Source of the DNA: Burkholderiales bacterium | Lineage (GTDB): Bacteria > Pseudomonadota > Gammaproteobacteria > Burkholderiales > Burkholderiaceae_C | Length of the DNA: 64,000 nucleotides | Reading direction: 5' to 3' | NCBI GenBank assembly: GCA_016223165.1 | Contig: JACRPO010000012.1 | Span: 124,001-188,000, forward strand | Part shown: positions 52,100 through 61,099 of the stretch, in pieces | How positions within the stretch are numbered: the first letter of the stretch is position 1 | Layout of the letters: each line of letters begins with the position of its first letter | The notes under the pieces: model-generated | Databases searched by the model: none | The model's input: the letters and a program-made list of their open reading frames with translations, nothing else | What the model was told of the DNA's origin: nothing | Made by a program: the position numbers and the translations under genes

Positions 52100-52996
52100 A
52101 TGAGCGGACACTTCCAGGTCACCACCTTCGACGCCGGCGAAGGCCCCGTCGTCGGCTTGGTGCGCGATGGCGGGTTCTATGCGTCGCAGACCTTCTCCTC
52201 GGTGCGCGAAATCCTCGACCGCTGGGATCTGGCGGAAGAGAAACTCACGACCGCGGCCGCGCGCATGGCCGAGCGCACGCCGCTGCGCGGCGTGCGCGTG
52301 CTGGCGCCGCTGCCCAACCCACGCAACATCTACTTCACCGGGGCCAACTACGCCGACCACCTCGAGGAGATGGCGCGCGTGCTCGGGCCTGCGGCCGCGG
52401 CACCACGCGAACCGTGGTTCATGCTCAAGTCGACCTCCTGCGTGGTCGGCCCGGGCGAGTGCGTGCGCCGTCCGCAAGGTGTCGAGCGCCTCGACTGGGA
52501 GGTCGAGCTCGCGGTGATCATCGGCCACAGCGCGCGCAACGTCCCGGTGACGCAGGCGCTGCGGCACGTGGCCGGATACACGGTGGCCAACGACCTGTCG
52601 GCGCGCGACCGGACCTTCCGCGACGCGGAGAACCCGGCTTCGCTCTTCCGCCTCGACTGGCTGGGACAGAAGACCTTCGACGGCGCCTGCCCGCTCGGCC
52701 CGGCGATCACGCCGGCGAGCAGCATCGCCGACGTGCAGAAGCTCGCGCTCAAGCTGTGGGTGAACGACGAACTGATGCAGTCGTCGAACACCGCCGGCAT
52801 GGTGTTCGGCGTCGCCGAGCTGGTGTCGCACCTCAGCCATCGGGTGTCGCTGTGGCCGGGCGACGTCATCCTCACCGGCACGCCGGCCGGCGTCGGTGCG
52901 GCGCGCCAGCGCTTCCTGCAGCCCGGCGACCGCGTGCGGCAGTGGATCGAGGACATCGGCGAGTTCGAGTTCACCATCGGCGCCGCGGCGGCGTGA
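52100..52996 (+). CDS. Fumarylacetoacetate hydrolase family protein (298 aa)
   Basis: C-terminal FAH fold: FTGANYADHLEEM, metal-binding Glu pair in WEVELAVIIG, YTVANDLSARDRTFRD with the third acidic ligand, and VSLWPGDVILTGTPAGVG. Members cut C-C bonds in ring-cleavage products or decarboxylate/isomerise 2-oxo acids. With the Rieske oxygenase and the Bug receptor it forms a small aromatic-type catabolic module under the LysR gene. Confidence 0.92.
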   Translation: MSGHFQVTTFDAGEGPVVGLVRDGGFYASQTFSSVREILDRWDLAEEKLTTAAARMAERTPLRGVRVLAPLPNPRNIYFTGANYADHLEEMARVLGPAAAAPREPWFMLKSTSCVVGPGECVRRPQGVERLDWEVELAVIIGHSARNVPVTQALRHVAGYTVANDLSARDRTFRDAENPASLFRLDWLGQKTFDGACPLGPAITPASSIADVQKLALKLWVNDELMQSSNTAGMVFGVAELVSHLSHRVSLWPGDVILTGTPAGVGAARQRFLQPGDRVRQWIEDIGEFEFTIGAAAA

Positions 52997-53036
52997 TGCT
53001 GCAGCGCCGCCACGCAACCCCGAAAGAACGCTAGTC

Positions 53037-54275
53037 ATGATGCGCGAGGAAGACGAACGCCTGCTGATCGAGACCGGGCCCGGCACGCCGTTGAACCGCT
53101 TCATGCGGGGGTACTGGATTCCGGTGCTGCGTTCGGTGCAGCTCGTCGCCGGAGGCGCCCCGCACCGCTTCACGGTCCTGGGTGCCAGCTACGTCGGCTT
53201 CCGCGGCCTGGACGGCCGCGCCGGCGTCATGGACGAGGCCTGCCCGCACCGCGGCGCCTCGCTGGCACTGGCGCGCAACGAGCCGGGTGGGCTGCGCTGC
53301 ATTTACCACGGCTGGAAGATGGACGTCGAAGGCCGGGTGCGCGAGGCGCCGACGCATCCGGAGGAGTTCCACGTCGCCAGCCTGCGCGCCTGCGCGCATC
53401 CGGTGCGCGAGGGCCAGGGCATCGTCTGGGCCTGGCTCGGCGGGGGCCCGGCGCCGGCGTTCAGGCCACTGGCCTTCACCGACCTGCCCGACGACCACGT
53501 GATGGCGGCGACGCTGGTGGCCCACTGCGGCTGGCTTCAGCCCCTCGAGACGCTGTGGGACATCTTCCACGCGCAGATCCTGCACAACCAGACCAACCGC
53601 AACTCGCGCCGCGGCAGCGTGTACTTCTCCGGCCGCGGACGCACGCTCGACAACGGCGTGAACTACGACTATCCGCAGACGCTCGTCGAGGCCACGCCCT
53701 ACGGCTTCGTCCACAGCAACGTCGACGCCATCAAGCGCACGCACTTCCGTTTCATCGCGCCGTTCATCCAGCACCACACGCTCGAGCCGGGCGCCACGGC
53801 CGACAAGGGACTTCAGATCTCGGTGCCCATCGACGACGAGCACACGCTGCTGTGGATGGTGTTCTACAACCGCACCGGGCCGCTCGCGCCCGACGGCTTC
53901 GCGATGCGCGGCCTGGCCGGTGTGCCCGACCTCAACGACTTCATGGCCCACCTCGGGCCGCGCACGGCCGACAACCGCTGGGGCCAGAACCGCCGCGCGA
54001 TGGAGCGCGGCGAGAGCCTGTCGGGCATCGTCGGCGACACGATGCTGACCAGCATCTTCGGCGAGGACCTGATGGCCATCGAAAGCCAGGGCATCCGCGG
54101 TCGCACGCGCGAACAGCTCGCGGTCACCGACAGGGCGCTCGCCTTCGGCCGCCGCCGCCTGCTCGAGATGATCCGCGAGCACGAGGCCGGCGCGCCGCCC
54201 GCCGGCCGCGACCTCGATCTCACGAACGTCGAGGCGGTGTACGAACTTCAGGCCGTCGAGGCCGTTCCCGGCTGA
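53037..54275 (+). CDS. Rieske non-heme iron oxygenase, large subunit (412 aa)
   Basis: Rieske cluster ligands CPHRGASLA and CIYHGW (C-x-H and C-x2-H). The mononuclear iron site lies in WDIFHAQILHNQTN (H-x4-H) with a more distal acid. The start has two consecutive ATGs (53037/53040). The layout is that of phenoxybenzoate/vanillate-type oxygenases, which use a separate reductase; none is nearby, so it must borrow one. Probably hydroxylates or demethylates an aromatic ring. Confidence 0.92.
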   Translation: MMREEDERLLIETGPGTPLNRFMRGYWIPVLRSVQLVAGGAPHRFTVLGASYVGFRGLDGRAGVMDEACPHRGASLALARNEPGGLRCIYHGWKMDVEGRVREAPTHPEEFHVASLRACAHPVREGQGIVWAWLGGGPAPAFRPLAFTDLPDDHVMAATLVAHCGWLQPLETLWDIFHAQILHNQTNRNSRRGSVYFSGRGRTLDNGVNYDYPQTLVEATPYGFVHSNVDAIKRTHFRFIAPFIQHHTLEPGATADKGLQISVPIDDEHTLLWMVFYNRTGPLAPDGFAMRGLAGVPDLNDFMAHLGPRTADNRWGQNRRAMERGESLSGIVGDTMLTSIFGEDLMAIESQGIRGRTREQLAVTDRALAFGRRRLLEMIREHEAGAPPAGRDLDLTNVEAVYELQAVEAVPG

Positions 54276-54341
54276 GAGGGCGGACCCTCCCCGCCGCAAC
54301 CCGATGACGCTACCCCACCTCGACCACGATCGGACGCCGCC

Positions 54342-55325
54342 ATGACCAGCCGCAGAACATTGCTCGAAGCCACGGCCGCGCTCGCGTGCACGACTCTGGG
54401 CGGGTTCGCCCGCGCGCAGTCTCCCGCCAAGTTGGCGCGCATGGTGGTGCCCTTTCCGGCCGGCGGCGGCAGCGATGCGGCGGCGCGTGCCCTCGGCGAG
54501 CGCATCCGCGAGCACTTCCCGGGCGGCCTGATCGTCGACAACCGGCCGGGCGCGGCCGGGCGCCTGGGGATCGAGTCGGTGAAGAACGCCGAGCCGGACG
54601 GGCTGACGATGATGTTCGTCCCCGACTTCGTCCTCACGATCTACCCGCACAGCTACCAGCGGCTGAAGTACGACCCGCTGGCCGACTTTACGCCGGTGGC
54701 GCAATGCGCGCGCTCGTCGTACGTGCTGGCCGCCGGCCCCGGGCTGCCGGCGACGGTGGCCGACGTGAAGCAGCTCGTCGCCTGGTGGAAGGACAACCCG
54801 CGCCAAGCCCTGATCGCCAACAACTCGGCCGGCAGCCCGACGCACTTCGCCGCGGTCATGCTGGCGCGCAGCGCCGGCGTGGAGGTGACGCACGTCTCGT
54901 ACAAGGGCGGAGCGCCGGCGATCCAGGATCTTCTCGGCGGCCAGGTCCCTGTCAGCATCAACCCGGTGGGCGAGGTGCTGCCGCACACCAAGGGCGGTCG
55001 CCTGCGCGTGCTGGCGACGACCGGAGCGCAGCGCGACCGCTTCATGCTGGATTCGCCGACGATGGCCGAAGCCGGCTACCCGGATGTCGCCGCCGTGTCG
55101 TGGCTGGGCGTGCTGATGCCGCGCCAGGCGCCCGCGGAGTGGGTGCAGCGGACCGCCGCCGCCATCGACGCCGCCGTGCAGCGCCCGGACCTGCGCGACG
55201 CGTTCGCCGGCTTCGGCATGGACACGACGCGCAGCACGCCGGCGGCGATGGCGGCGGCGATGCGATCCGAGCTCGACCGCTGGGGCGCGGTCGTCAAGGC
55301 GTCGGGCTTCAGCGCGCAGGACTGA
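54342..55325 (+). CDS. Bug-family (TctC-like) periplasmic solute receptor (327 aa)
   Basis: Signal peptide with twin Arg (MTSRRTLLEATAALACTTLG, cleaved after ARA). Typical Bug motifs: MVVPFPAGGGSDAAARAL, IVDNRPGAAGRLGIESV, VSYKGGAPAIQDLLGGQV, LRVLATTGAQRDRF. These receptors bind carboxylates in the periplasm; no membrane TctAB genes are adjacent, as is usual for this expanded Burkholderiales family. Likely delivers the substrate of the Rieske module. Confidence 0.93.
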   Translation: MTSRRTLLEATAALACTTLGGFARAQSPAKLARMVVPFPAGGGSDAAARALGERIREHFPGGLIVDNRPGAAGRLGIESVKNAEPDGLTMMFVPDFVLTIYPHSYQRLKYDPLADFTPVAQCARSSYVLAAGPGLPATVADVKQLVAWWKDNPRQALIANNSAGSPTHFAAVMLARSAGVEVTHVSYKGGAPAIQDLLGGQVPVSINPVGEVLPHTKGGRLRVLATTGAQRDRFMLDSPTMAEAGYPDVAAVSWLGVLMPRQAPAEWVQRTAAAIDAAVQRPDLRDAFAGFGMDTTRSTPAAMAAAMRSELDRWGAVVKASGFSAQD

Positions 55326-55371
55326 CCCAATCCGCCGTCACTGCGCCGTCACTCCGCCTTCAGCCCCGTTT

Positions 55372-55690
55372 CTACCACTCCGAGTGCACGAACGCGGCGA
55401 GTCGGGCGGGGTTGCCTGCGGCCGGCTCGTGCCCCAGATCGAGCATGCGCTGCCGCACCTCACGCTCCTCCGGCGGCTTGGCCACCTGAGCACTCAGCCG
55501 CTGCACGATCTCGGGCGGCGTGCCTCGCGGTGCGTACGGCGCGTTGCAGGCCACAACCTGGAACCACGGCCCGCCAGGGCCAGGCCGACCTGTCCGCCGA
55601 CGAGGTCCAAAGGGCTTTGCCGGGTTGGCGACGACCACCAGCGGGAAGGTTCTCACCAGAGCGACCCGGATCGAACTGCTTCTCGGCATC
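55372..55690 (-). pseudogene. Bug-family receptor C-terminal remnant
   Basis: The minus-strand frame ends with APRGTPPEIVQRLSAQVAK, VRQRMLDLGHEPAAGNP and ARLAAFVHSEW, the standard end of a Bug receptor. Upstream the similarity fades after FQVVACNAPY, and no start or signal peptide exists. It converges on the intact Bug gene at 54342. Confidence 0.7.
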
Positions 55691-55728
55691 GAAAGGCATC
55701 GAAAGGCATCGAAGCGTAGAGGAACGAG

Positions 55729-55917
55729 TTGAGCACGTGCGGGCCGTTCATGCCTATCACCTGCGAGTTCGGTCCAGGAGGCTACGGCTTCGATCGCGAC
55801 TACGATGTGGTGACGCTGTGGCCCATGATCCGCCTGCTCGAGATCGCACCGATCGACAACGAGATGCTGATGAACTACATCGGCGAGCACGTGCTGGGCC
55901 TGCCCAAGTCCTGCTGA
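55729..55917 (+). pseudogene. Acyl-CoA dehydrogenase 3' remnant (duplicate of 49757-49894)
   Basis: From 55777 the sequence encodes GGYGFDRDYDVVTLWP and continues to GEHVLGLPKSC, matching the end of the dehydrogenase at 48698 at all but a few codons and closely at DNA level. Before 55777 the similarity stops abruptly. A short ATG frame (55729) exists but cannot make a working enzyme. Confidence 0.75.
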
Positions 55918-55922
55918 GCGTC

Positions 55923-56375
55923 ATGCCTGCACGTCGGTCGACGCCGCCTGCCAGGCCGGCAGGAAGAGAGGTTCGGGAACGGGGGGCGCAAGCCTCGGAC
56001 GTGATGCCGCTCGGCATCTTCGAGACCTGCCGGCGCGTCGGAATCACGGCGCGCGCCGTCCGGCATTACGAGTCCTTGGGGCTGCTGCTGCCGCGGCGCA
56101 TCAACGGCGCGCGCGTCTACGGCCCAACCGAACTTCGGACGCTGGAACTGCTGCAACGCTTCAAGGCGATGGGACTGTCGCTTGCGGAGTGCCGCAAGGG
56201 TCTGAAGTGGCTTGGCCAACCGACGTCGGGCCCATCGGTCGACGATGGAACCGATCTGCGCGCTTTCGTCCGTTCACTGCAGCAGTGCCTTCACGCAATC
56301 GATTCGATGATTGCCGAACTGCACATCATCCGCAATGAAGCCGCGGCCGCACTCGCTGCCGGCCGGACGGCCTGA
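55923..56375 (+). CDS. MerR-family regulator (about 150 aa)
   Basis: Winged helix-turn-helix FETCRRVGITARAVRHYESL, then GLLLPRRINGARVYGPTELR and a C-terminal dimer helix with few cysteines, so a metal sensor is unlikely. The start is uncertain: ATG at 55923 or ATG at 56004, where MerR homology begins; neither has a strong ribosome site. It follows the dehydrogenase remnant by 5 bases and converges on the TauD-type gene. Confidence 0.75.
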   Translation: MPARRSTPPARPAGREVRERGAQASDVMPLGIFETCRRVGITARAVRHYESLGLLLPRRINGARVYGPTELRTLELLQRFKAMGLSLAECRKGLKWLGQPTSGPSVDDGTDLRAFVRSLQQCLHAIDSMIAELHIIRNEAAAALAAGRTA

Positions 56376-56439
56376 CAACTCTTTCGGGAAGCACGCATGG
56401 CAACACGTTCCCGCCAGGCGCACGGCTCGCCGACCGCCC

Positions 56440-57318
56440 TCAGAGTATGCCGCGGGGAACGTCGCCCTCCAGCGTGATGCGGTGCATCACGCGCCGGTGG
56501 CCGTGATAGTCGTTGATCGGATAGTGCTGGGTGCAGCGGTTGTCCCACAGCGCCAGCGATCCCGGTTCCCAGAGGAAGCGGCAGGTGAACTCCTCCTTGC
56601 GCTGGTGCTCGTGGAGGAACTGCAGCAACGGTGCGCTCTCGGCATCGGTCATGCCGGCGAAGCGCACCGTGTGGCCGGCGTTCATGTAGAGCGCGCGGCG
56701 GCCCGTCTCCGGGTGCACGCGGACCGCGGGGTGCTCGGCCTCGTAGGTGCTGCGCTGCTCGCGGCCCACCTCGGCGATGCGGTCCTCGCGCGTGCGCGAC
56801 GTATCGGCCTTCGCCGAGCTGTTCACGCAACGCAGCCCGTCGAGCAGCCGGCGCATGCCCTCGGACAGGGCTTCGTAGGCCGCCGTCTGGCTCGCGAAGA
56901 GGGTGTCGCCGCCGTGCGGGGGCACCTCGCGCGCCAGCAGCAGGGTCGCCATCGGCGGCCGTTCGAGGTAGGCCGTGTCGGTGTGCCAGACGCCGCCGAA
57001 GTTGACGCGCTCATGCTCCAGCTTCTTGACTTCGATGATGTGCGCGTAGCCGTCGATGCCGCGCACGAAGGGGTACTCCACCGGCGTGCCGATGGTGCGC
57101 GCGAACGCGAGGAACTGGTCGCTGTCGAGCTGCTGCCGGCGCAGGAACACCACGCCGTGCTGGAGCCACAGGGTGCGCAGCTGCGCGACGAGCTCGGCGT
57201 CCAGCGGCGCCCGTGCAGCGTCGAACCCGTCGACCTCGGCGCCGATGGCACCGGCGAGGCGGCTCACACGAAGTGTCGATGGCTGCACGGGCTTGATCCT
57301 TCCGGTATCCACGGGCAC
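56440..57318 (-). CDS. TauD/TfdA-family Fe(II)/2-oxoglutarate dioxygenase (292 aa)
   Basis: Iron-binding HxD in GGVWHTDTAYLERPP and distal His in TQHYPINDYHGHRRVMHRIT, which also holds the 2-oxoglutarate Arg. Family length and start (RVSRLAGAIGAEVDGFD) are typical. It oxidises sulfonates, aryloxyacids or similar compounds using 2-oxoglutarate. No transporter sits next to it; it is monocistronic or follows the histidine kinase poorly. Confidence 0.9.
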   Translation of the reverse strand: MPVDTGRIKPVQPSTLRVSRLAGAIGAEVDGFDAARAPLDAELVAQLRTLWLQHGVVFLRRQQLDSDQFLAFARTIGTPVEYPFVRGIDGYAHIIEVKKLEHERVNFGGVWHTDTAYLERPPMATLLLAREVPPHGGDTLFASQTAAYEALSEGMRRLLDGLRCVNSSAKADTSRTREDRIAEVGREQRSTYEAEHPAVRVHPETGRRALYMNAGHTVRFAGMTDAESAPLLQFLHEHQRKEEFTCRFLWEPGSLALWDNRCTQHYPINDYHGHRRVMHRITLEGDVPRGIL

Positions 57319-57342
57319 GCGGGTTGTAGCGCAACTCGCCCG

Positions 57343-59256
57343 CTATGCCGCGGCGTCGCGGCGGCGCTTGCCCAAGGCCCGCAGGATGGCGCGCTCCAGC
57401 CGGCGCGGTTCGATCGGCTTGGCAACGAAATCGTCCATGCCGGCCTCCAGGGCGCGCGTGCGCTCCGACGTGAACGCTGCCGCCGACAGGCCGATCACCG
57501 TGAGCGCCGCTGCGGGCCAGCGCTCGCGCAGCCGGCGGGTTGCGTCGATGCCACCGAGCACGGGCATCTGCAAGTCCATCAGAACCACGTCATGCGGCTC
57601 GCCGGCCGCTGCGGCCGCCTCCACTGAATGCAGCGCCTCGAGGCCATTGCCGGCTTCGGCCACACGCGCGCCGGAGCGCTCGAGCAGCGCGGTGCAGATG
57701 AGCAGGTTCACCGGATCGTCTTCGACCACCAGCACGCGCACGCCGTCAAGCGCACGCTCGTCGAACGGCGCGAAGTCCGACTTCGCCGGTTCGTCGGCCG
57801 AAGGTTCGAGCGGCAGTTCGAGCCAGAACGTACTGCCCTGGCCCGGCCGCCCGACGGCGCCGACATGGCCGCCCATCAACGCCGCGAGCTCGCGACAGAT
57901 CGCCAGGCCGAGGCCGGTGCCGCCATGGCGGCGGGTGGTCGAATCGTCGGCTTGGCTGAACGGCTGAAAGAGCCGCTCCCGCGTCGCCTGGTCGAACCCG
58001 GGCCCGGTGTCGTGCACCTCGATGCGCACGGCGCATGCCTCACCGGCCGACAACGTGATGCGCACCTCGCCCACCGCCGTGAACTTCAGCGCGTTGTTGA
58101 CGAAGTTGGCGAGAACCTGGCGCACGCGATGGGCATCGCCCACGACGACGCGGGGCACGTCCGGCGCGATGTCCAGCGCGAACCCGAGTTCGCGCGTGGC
58201 CGCCAGCACGCCGAACGATGCCTGCACCGACCGCGCCAGTTCGTGCAGGTCGAACGGCGCCAAGTGGAGCGTCACGCGGCCGGCCTCGATCTTCGACAGG
58301 TCGAGAATGTCGGACACGACTGCGGAAAGCGCGGTGGCGCCGTCGGCGATCAGCCCGACATGGCGGGCGTGTGCGCTTTGGACGGATGGGTCCTGCTGGA
58401 GCAGCCGCGCAAGACCGAGGATGGCGTTGAGCGGCGTTCGCAGTTCATGGCTCATGTTGGCCAGGAACTGGCTCTTGGCCTGGCTGGCTTCATCGGCGCG
58501 CCGGCGCGCATCGGCCATTTCACGGCTCAGGCGCAGCCGTTCGCTCACGTCCTCGCAGATCCACAGCGTGCCGCCGTCGATGCCCAGTTGGGGAGCCATT
58601 GCCACGGCGACCATCCGCAGCTGCCGGGTGAGGCCGTCGCGGCCGGCGAGCTCGACCGGCTCCACCTCGACGATCTCGCCGCGCCGCAGCCCCGGCCCCA
58701 CGCGCCTGCCGATCTCTTCGTACGCTTCGTCGCTGGGCCACACGGCCCGCCCCGGCTGCCCGGCCAGTTCGCCAGGCCGCCAGCCGAAGATCCGCTCGAA
58801 GGCCGGATTGACCTGCACGAAACGCTGCGACCGCGTGAGCGCCAGGCCGACCGGCACATGCCGGAACACGGCCACACGCTCGGCCTGAGCGGCGTCGCCC
58901 TCCGCCTGGCCGACGATCTGCAGATGAGATCCCCGCGGGCCGACCCGGCCTGCGCGCGCCGGCAGCGACACCTCGCGCCCGTCCCGTTGACGCAGTGCGA
59001 GCCGCGTCTCGCGGATCGCGCCGGGACCTTGCAGATCGGCCAGGATCTCCTGAACGCCGCCGGCGTCCGGCCATCCGTCGAGGTCGCCCAGGCTGCGGCC
59101 GACGACGGCGTCCGCGGGCTGACCCGAGCACGCTGCGAAGGCCGCGTTCACGTGCACGATGCGAGCGCTGGCCGCGTCGAGCAGCACCACCGGCTCGCCC
59201 ACCAGCGCGGCCGCGGCCTCGACCGCCTGCTGCCACGATGGGGTGAGTTTGGCCAT
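57343..59256 (-). CDS. Hybrid sensor histidine kinase (637 aa)
   Basis: Two PAS-like regions in the first 240 residues (LDAASARIVHVNAAFAACSG and RFVQVNPAFERIFGWRPGE), then HisKA with the phospho-His in FLANMSHELRTPLNAILGLA. HATPase follows with ANFVNNALKF, DTGPGFD and GTGLGLAICRELAALMGG. A C-terminal receiver has the phospho-Asp in VVLMDLQMPVLGG and a conserved Lys in FVAKPIEP. No transmembrane segment is seen, so it is cytoplasmic. The output regulator is not adjacent. Confidence 0.93.
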   Translation of the reverse strand: MAKLTPSWQQAVEAAAALVGEPVVLLDAASARIVHVNAAFAACSGQPADAVVGRSLGDLDGWPDAGGVQEILADLQGPGAIRETRLALRQRDGREVSLPARAGRVGPRGSHLQIVGQAEGDAAQAERVAVFRHVPVGLALTRSQRFVQVNPAFERIFGWRPGELAGQPGRAVWPSDEAYEEIGRRVGPGLRRGEIVEVEPVELAGRDGLTRQLRMVAVAMAPQLGIDGGTLWICEDVSERLRLSREMADARRRADEASQAKSQFLANMSHELRTPLNAILGLARLLQQDPSVQSAHARHVGLIADGATALSAVVSDILDLSKIEAGRVTLHLAPFDLHELARSVQASFGVLAATRELGFALDIAPDVPRVVVGDAHRVRQVLANFVNNALKFTAVGEVRITLSAGEACAVRIEVHDTGPGFDQATRERLFQPFSQADDSTTRRHGGTGLGLAICRELAALMGGHVGAVGRPGQGSTFWLELPLEPSADEPAKSDFAPFDERALDGVRVLVVEDDPVNLLICTALLERSGARVAEAGNGLEALHSVEAAAAAGEPHDVVLMDLQMPVLGGIDATRRLRERWPAAALTVIGLSAAAFTSERTRALEAGMDDFVAKPIEPRRLERAILRALGKRRRDAAA

Positions 59257-59438
59257 CGGAGGACTCTCAGCCGGCTCGCGCCTTTTCCTGCACAGCCGAG
59301 CGGCGCCTGCAACTCACCCATCGCGCATGGCGGCCTGCGCGTGCCACTGGAGGTGACGGCCCTCCCGCGCCGGCCATGCGCCTGGTCTCGATCACGGGCC
59401 CAGCCATGGTCAGTGCGTCCCCTTCGCCACACGACAGC

Positions 59439-60671
59439 CTACAAGTCGGCCCGCCCGTTCAGCAACTGCCGCGCGATGGTGCGCCGTTGGATCTCGGCCG
59501 TGCCGTCGGGGATGCGCATCACGCGGGCGAAGCGCCAGCCCTCCTCGATGCGCAGCTCGTTGGTCAACCCCATCGCGCCGTGCACCTGGATGCTGCGGTC
59601 CATCACGCGGCCGAGCATCTCGGTGGCAAAGGCCTTGACCATGCTCACCTGCGCGGTGGCGGCGTCCCCGCGGTCGATGCGCCAGGCGCAGTTCTGGATC
59701 ATCGACTTGGCGGCGTAGATGTCCATCGCGCTGTCCGCGAGCATGAACTGGATGGCCTGGTGTTCGGCAATCGGCACGCCCTGCGTCTTGCGCACCTTGG
59801 CGTACTCAAGCGCCTGGTCCAGCGCCCAGCGCGCGAGCCCCAGGCAGCTCGCCGCCATGCCGATGCGGCCGGCGTTCACGCCGTCCATCGCCACCGCCAG
59901 GCCGCGTCCGACGGCGCCCAGCCGGTGGTCGTCAGCCACACGCACGCCGTCGAGTACCACCACGCCGGTATCGCCGCCCAGGTGCCCCATGGTGTTGATC
60001 AGGCGAGGTACCGTGAAGCCGGGCGTCTTTGTGTCGACGAAGAAGCCCGTCACCCCGCCTTGGTGGCGCGCCGCGGCCTCGGCGTCTGTCAGCGCGAAGA
60101 CCATCGCGTAGTCGGCGTAGGGCGAGTTGGTGATCCACTGCTTGGTGCCGTTCAACACCCAGTGCCCGCCGTCGCGCACCGCGCGCGTCTTCATCGCGAA
60201 CACATCGGAGCCGGCGTCGGGTTCGCTCAAGGCGAAGCACAGCGTCTTGTCGCCGCTGGCGATGCCCTCGCGATGGCGCGCGACCACCGCCGGCTTCAGG
60301 TGCCGCAGCACCGGCGACAGGCCGTTGGTGAACGGCGAAGGCAGCACCACGGTCTGGATCAGCGGCCGCCCGGGCCCGAAGCGGTGGTTCAGCAGCTCCT
60401 GGATGTGCGCCATCGCCAGCGCCCCCAGGCCCGCGCCGCCCAGCGCTTCGGCACCGAACAGGTTGTAGTAACCCAGTTCGGCCGAACGCATGCGGATGCG
60501 CCGGCGCAGCGCCAGCACCTCGGGCACGAAGCGGCCGTCGGTCTGGAACAACGTGCGTTCGCTGGCCAGCACGGCGCGATGCTCGTCCTCCAGCGGCAAC
60601 ACCTCGCGTTCGACGAAGCGCAGCACTGCCTCGCCGATGGCCCGGGTGTCGGCGTCGACTTCGAAATCCAT
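59439..60671 (-). CDS. Acyl-CoA dehydrogenase (410 aa)
   Basis: ATG at 60671; upstream residues are a shadow of the next gene. CFALSEPDAGSDVFAMKTRA, VLNGTKQWITNSPYADYAM, QVHGAMGLTNELRIEEGWR. The C-terminal catalytic loop reads RIPDGTAEIQRR, with Asp where Glu is normal (YEGT), a conservative change seen in some family branches. Last gene of the 62.3-59.4 kb minus-strand operon, 16 bases after the DUF35 gene. Confidence 0.92.
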   Translation of the reverse strand: MDFEVDADTRAIGEAVLRFVEREVLPLEDEHRAVLASERTLFQTDGRFVPEVLALRRRIRMRSAELGYYNLFGAEALGGAGLGALAMAHIQELLNHRFGPGRPLIQTVVLPSPFTNGLSPVLRHLKPAVVARHREGIASGDKTLCFALSEPDAGSDVFAMKTRAVRDGGHWVLNGTKQWITNSPYADYAMVFALTDAEAAARHQGGVTGFFVDTKTPGFTVPRLINTMGHLGGDTGVVVLDGVRVADDHRLGAVGRGLAVAMDGVNAGRIGMAASCLGLARWALDQALEYAKVRKTQGVPIAEHQAIQFMLADSAMDIYAAKSMIQNCAWRIDRGDAATAQVSMVKAFATEMLGRVMDRSIQVHGAMGLTNELRIEEGWRFARVMRIPDGTAEIQRRTIARQLLNGRADL

Positions 60672-60687
60672 GACCGGCGGCCTCGGT

Positions 60688-61089
60688 TCAGGCCGCCTTG
60701 AACTTGGGCAGCGTGATCTCGTCGGTGACCGCCTCGTAGGCCACCGCCACCCGCTGGCCGATGCGAACCGACTCCACATCGTCGGTGACGATGTTCGTCA
60801 TCATCCGCGCGCCCTCGTCCAGCTCGACCACCGCAACCACGTAGGGCGCGTCGGCCTTGAACGCCGGGCCGGCCGGCCGCCGCGCGACGGTGTAGCTGTA
60901 GATGCTGCCGGTGCCACGTGCGTCCGACCACTCGAGCGCGTCGCTGTGGCAGTGCGGGCACAGCGCACGCGGGTAGAAGTGGTGGCGCCCGCAGTCGCGG
61001 CAGTGCTTGAGGATGAGACGGCGCTCGCGCAGCGCCGCCCAGTACGGCGCGCTCTCGGGGTCGATGATGGGCAGGGGCTTGTCGTACAT
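60688..61089 (-). CDS. DUF35 (zinc ribbon + OB-fold) acyl-CoA-binding protein (133 aa)
   Basis: An N-terminal rubredoxin-like zinc ribbon (CRDCGRHHFYPRALCPHC) is followed by an OB fold (GTGSIYSYTVARRP, VVAVVELDEGARMMTNIV). DUF35 proteins bind acyl-CoA and pair with thiolase-fold enzymes; the steroid Ltp2-ChsH2 aldolase is the characterised example. It starts 10 bases after the thiolase-fold gene, the expected pairing. Confidence 0.9.
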   Translation of the reverse strand: MYDKPLPIIDPESAPYWAALRERRLILKHCRDCGRHHFYPRALCPHCHSDALEWSDARGTGSIYSYTVARRPAGPAFKADAPYVVAVVELDEGARMMTNIVTDDVESVRIGQRVAVAYEAVTDEITLPKFKAA

Positions 61090-61099
61090 GGGTCGGGTC

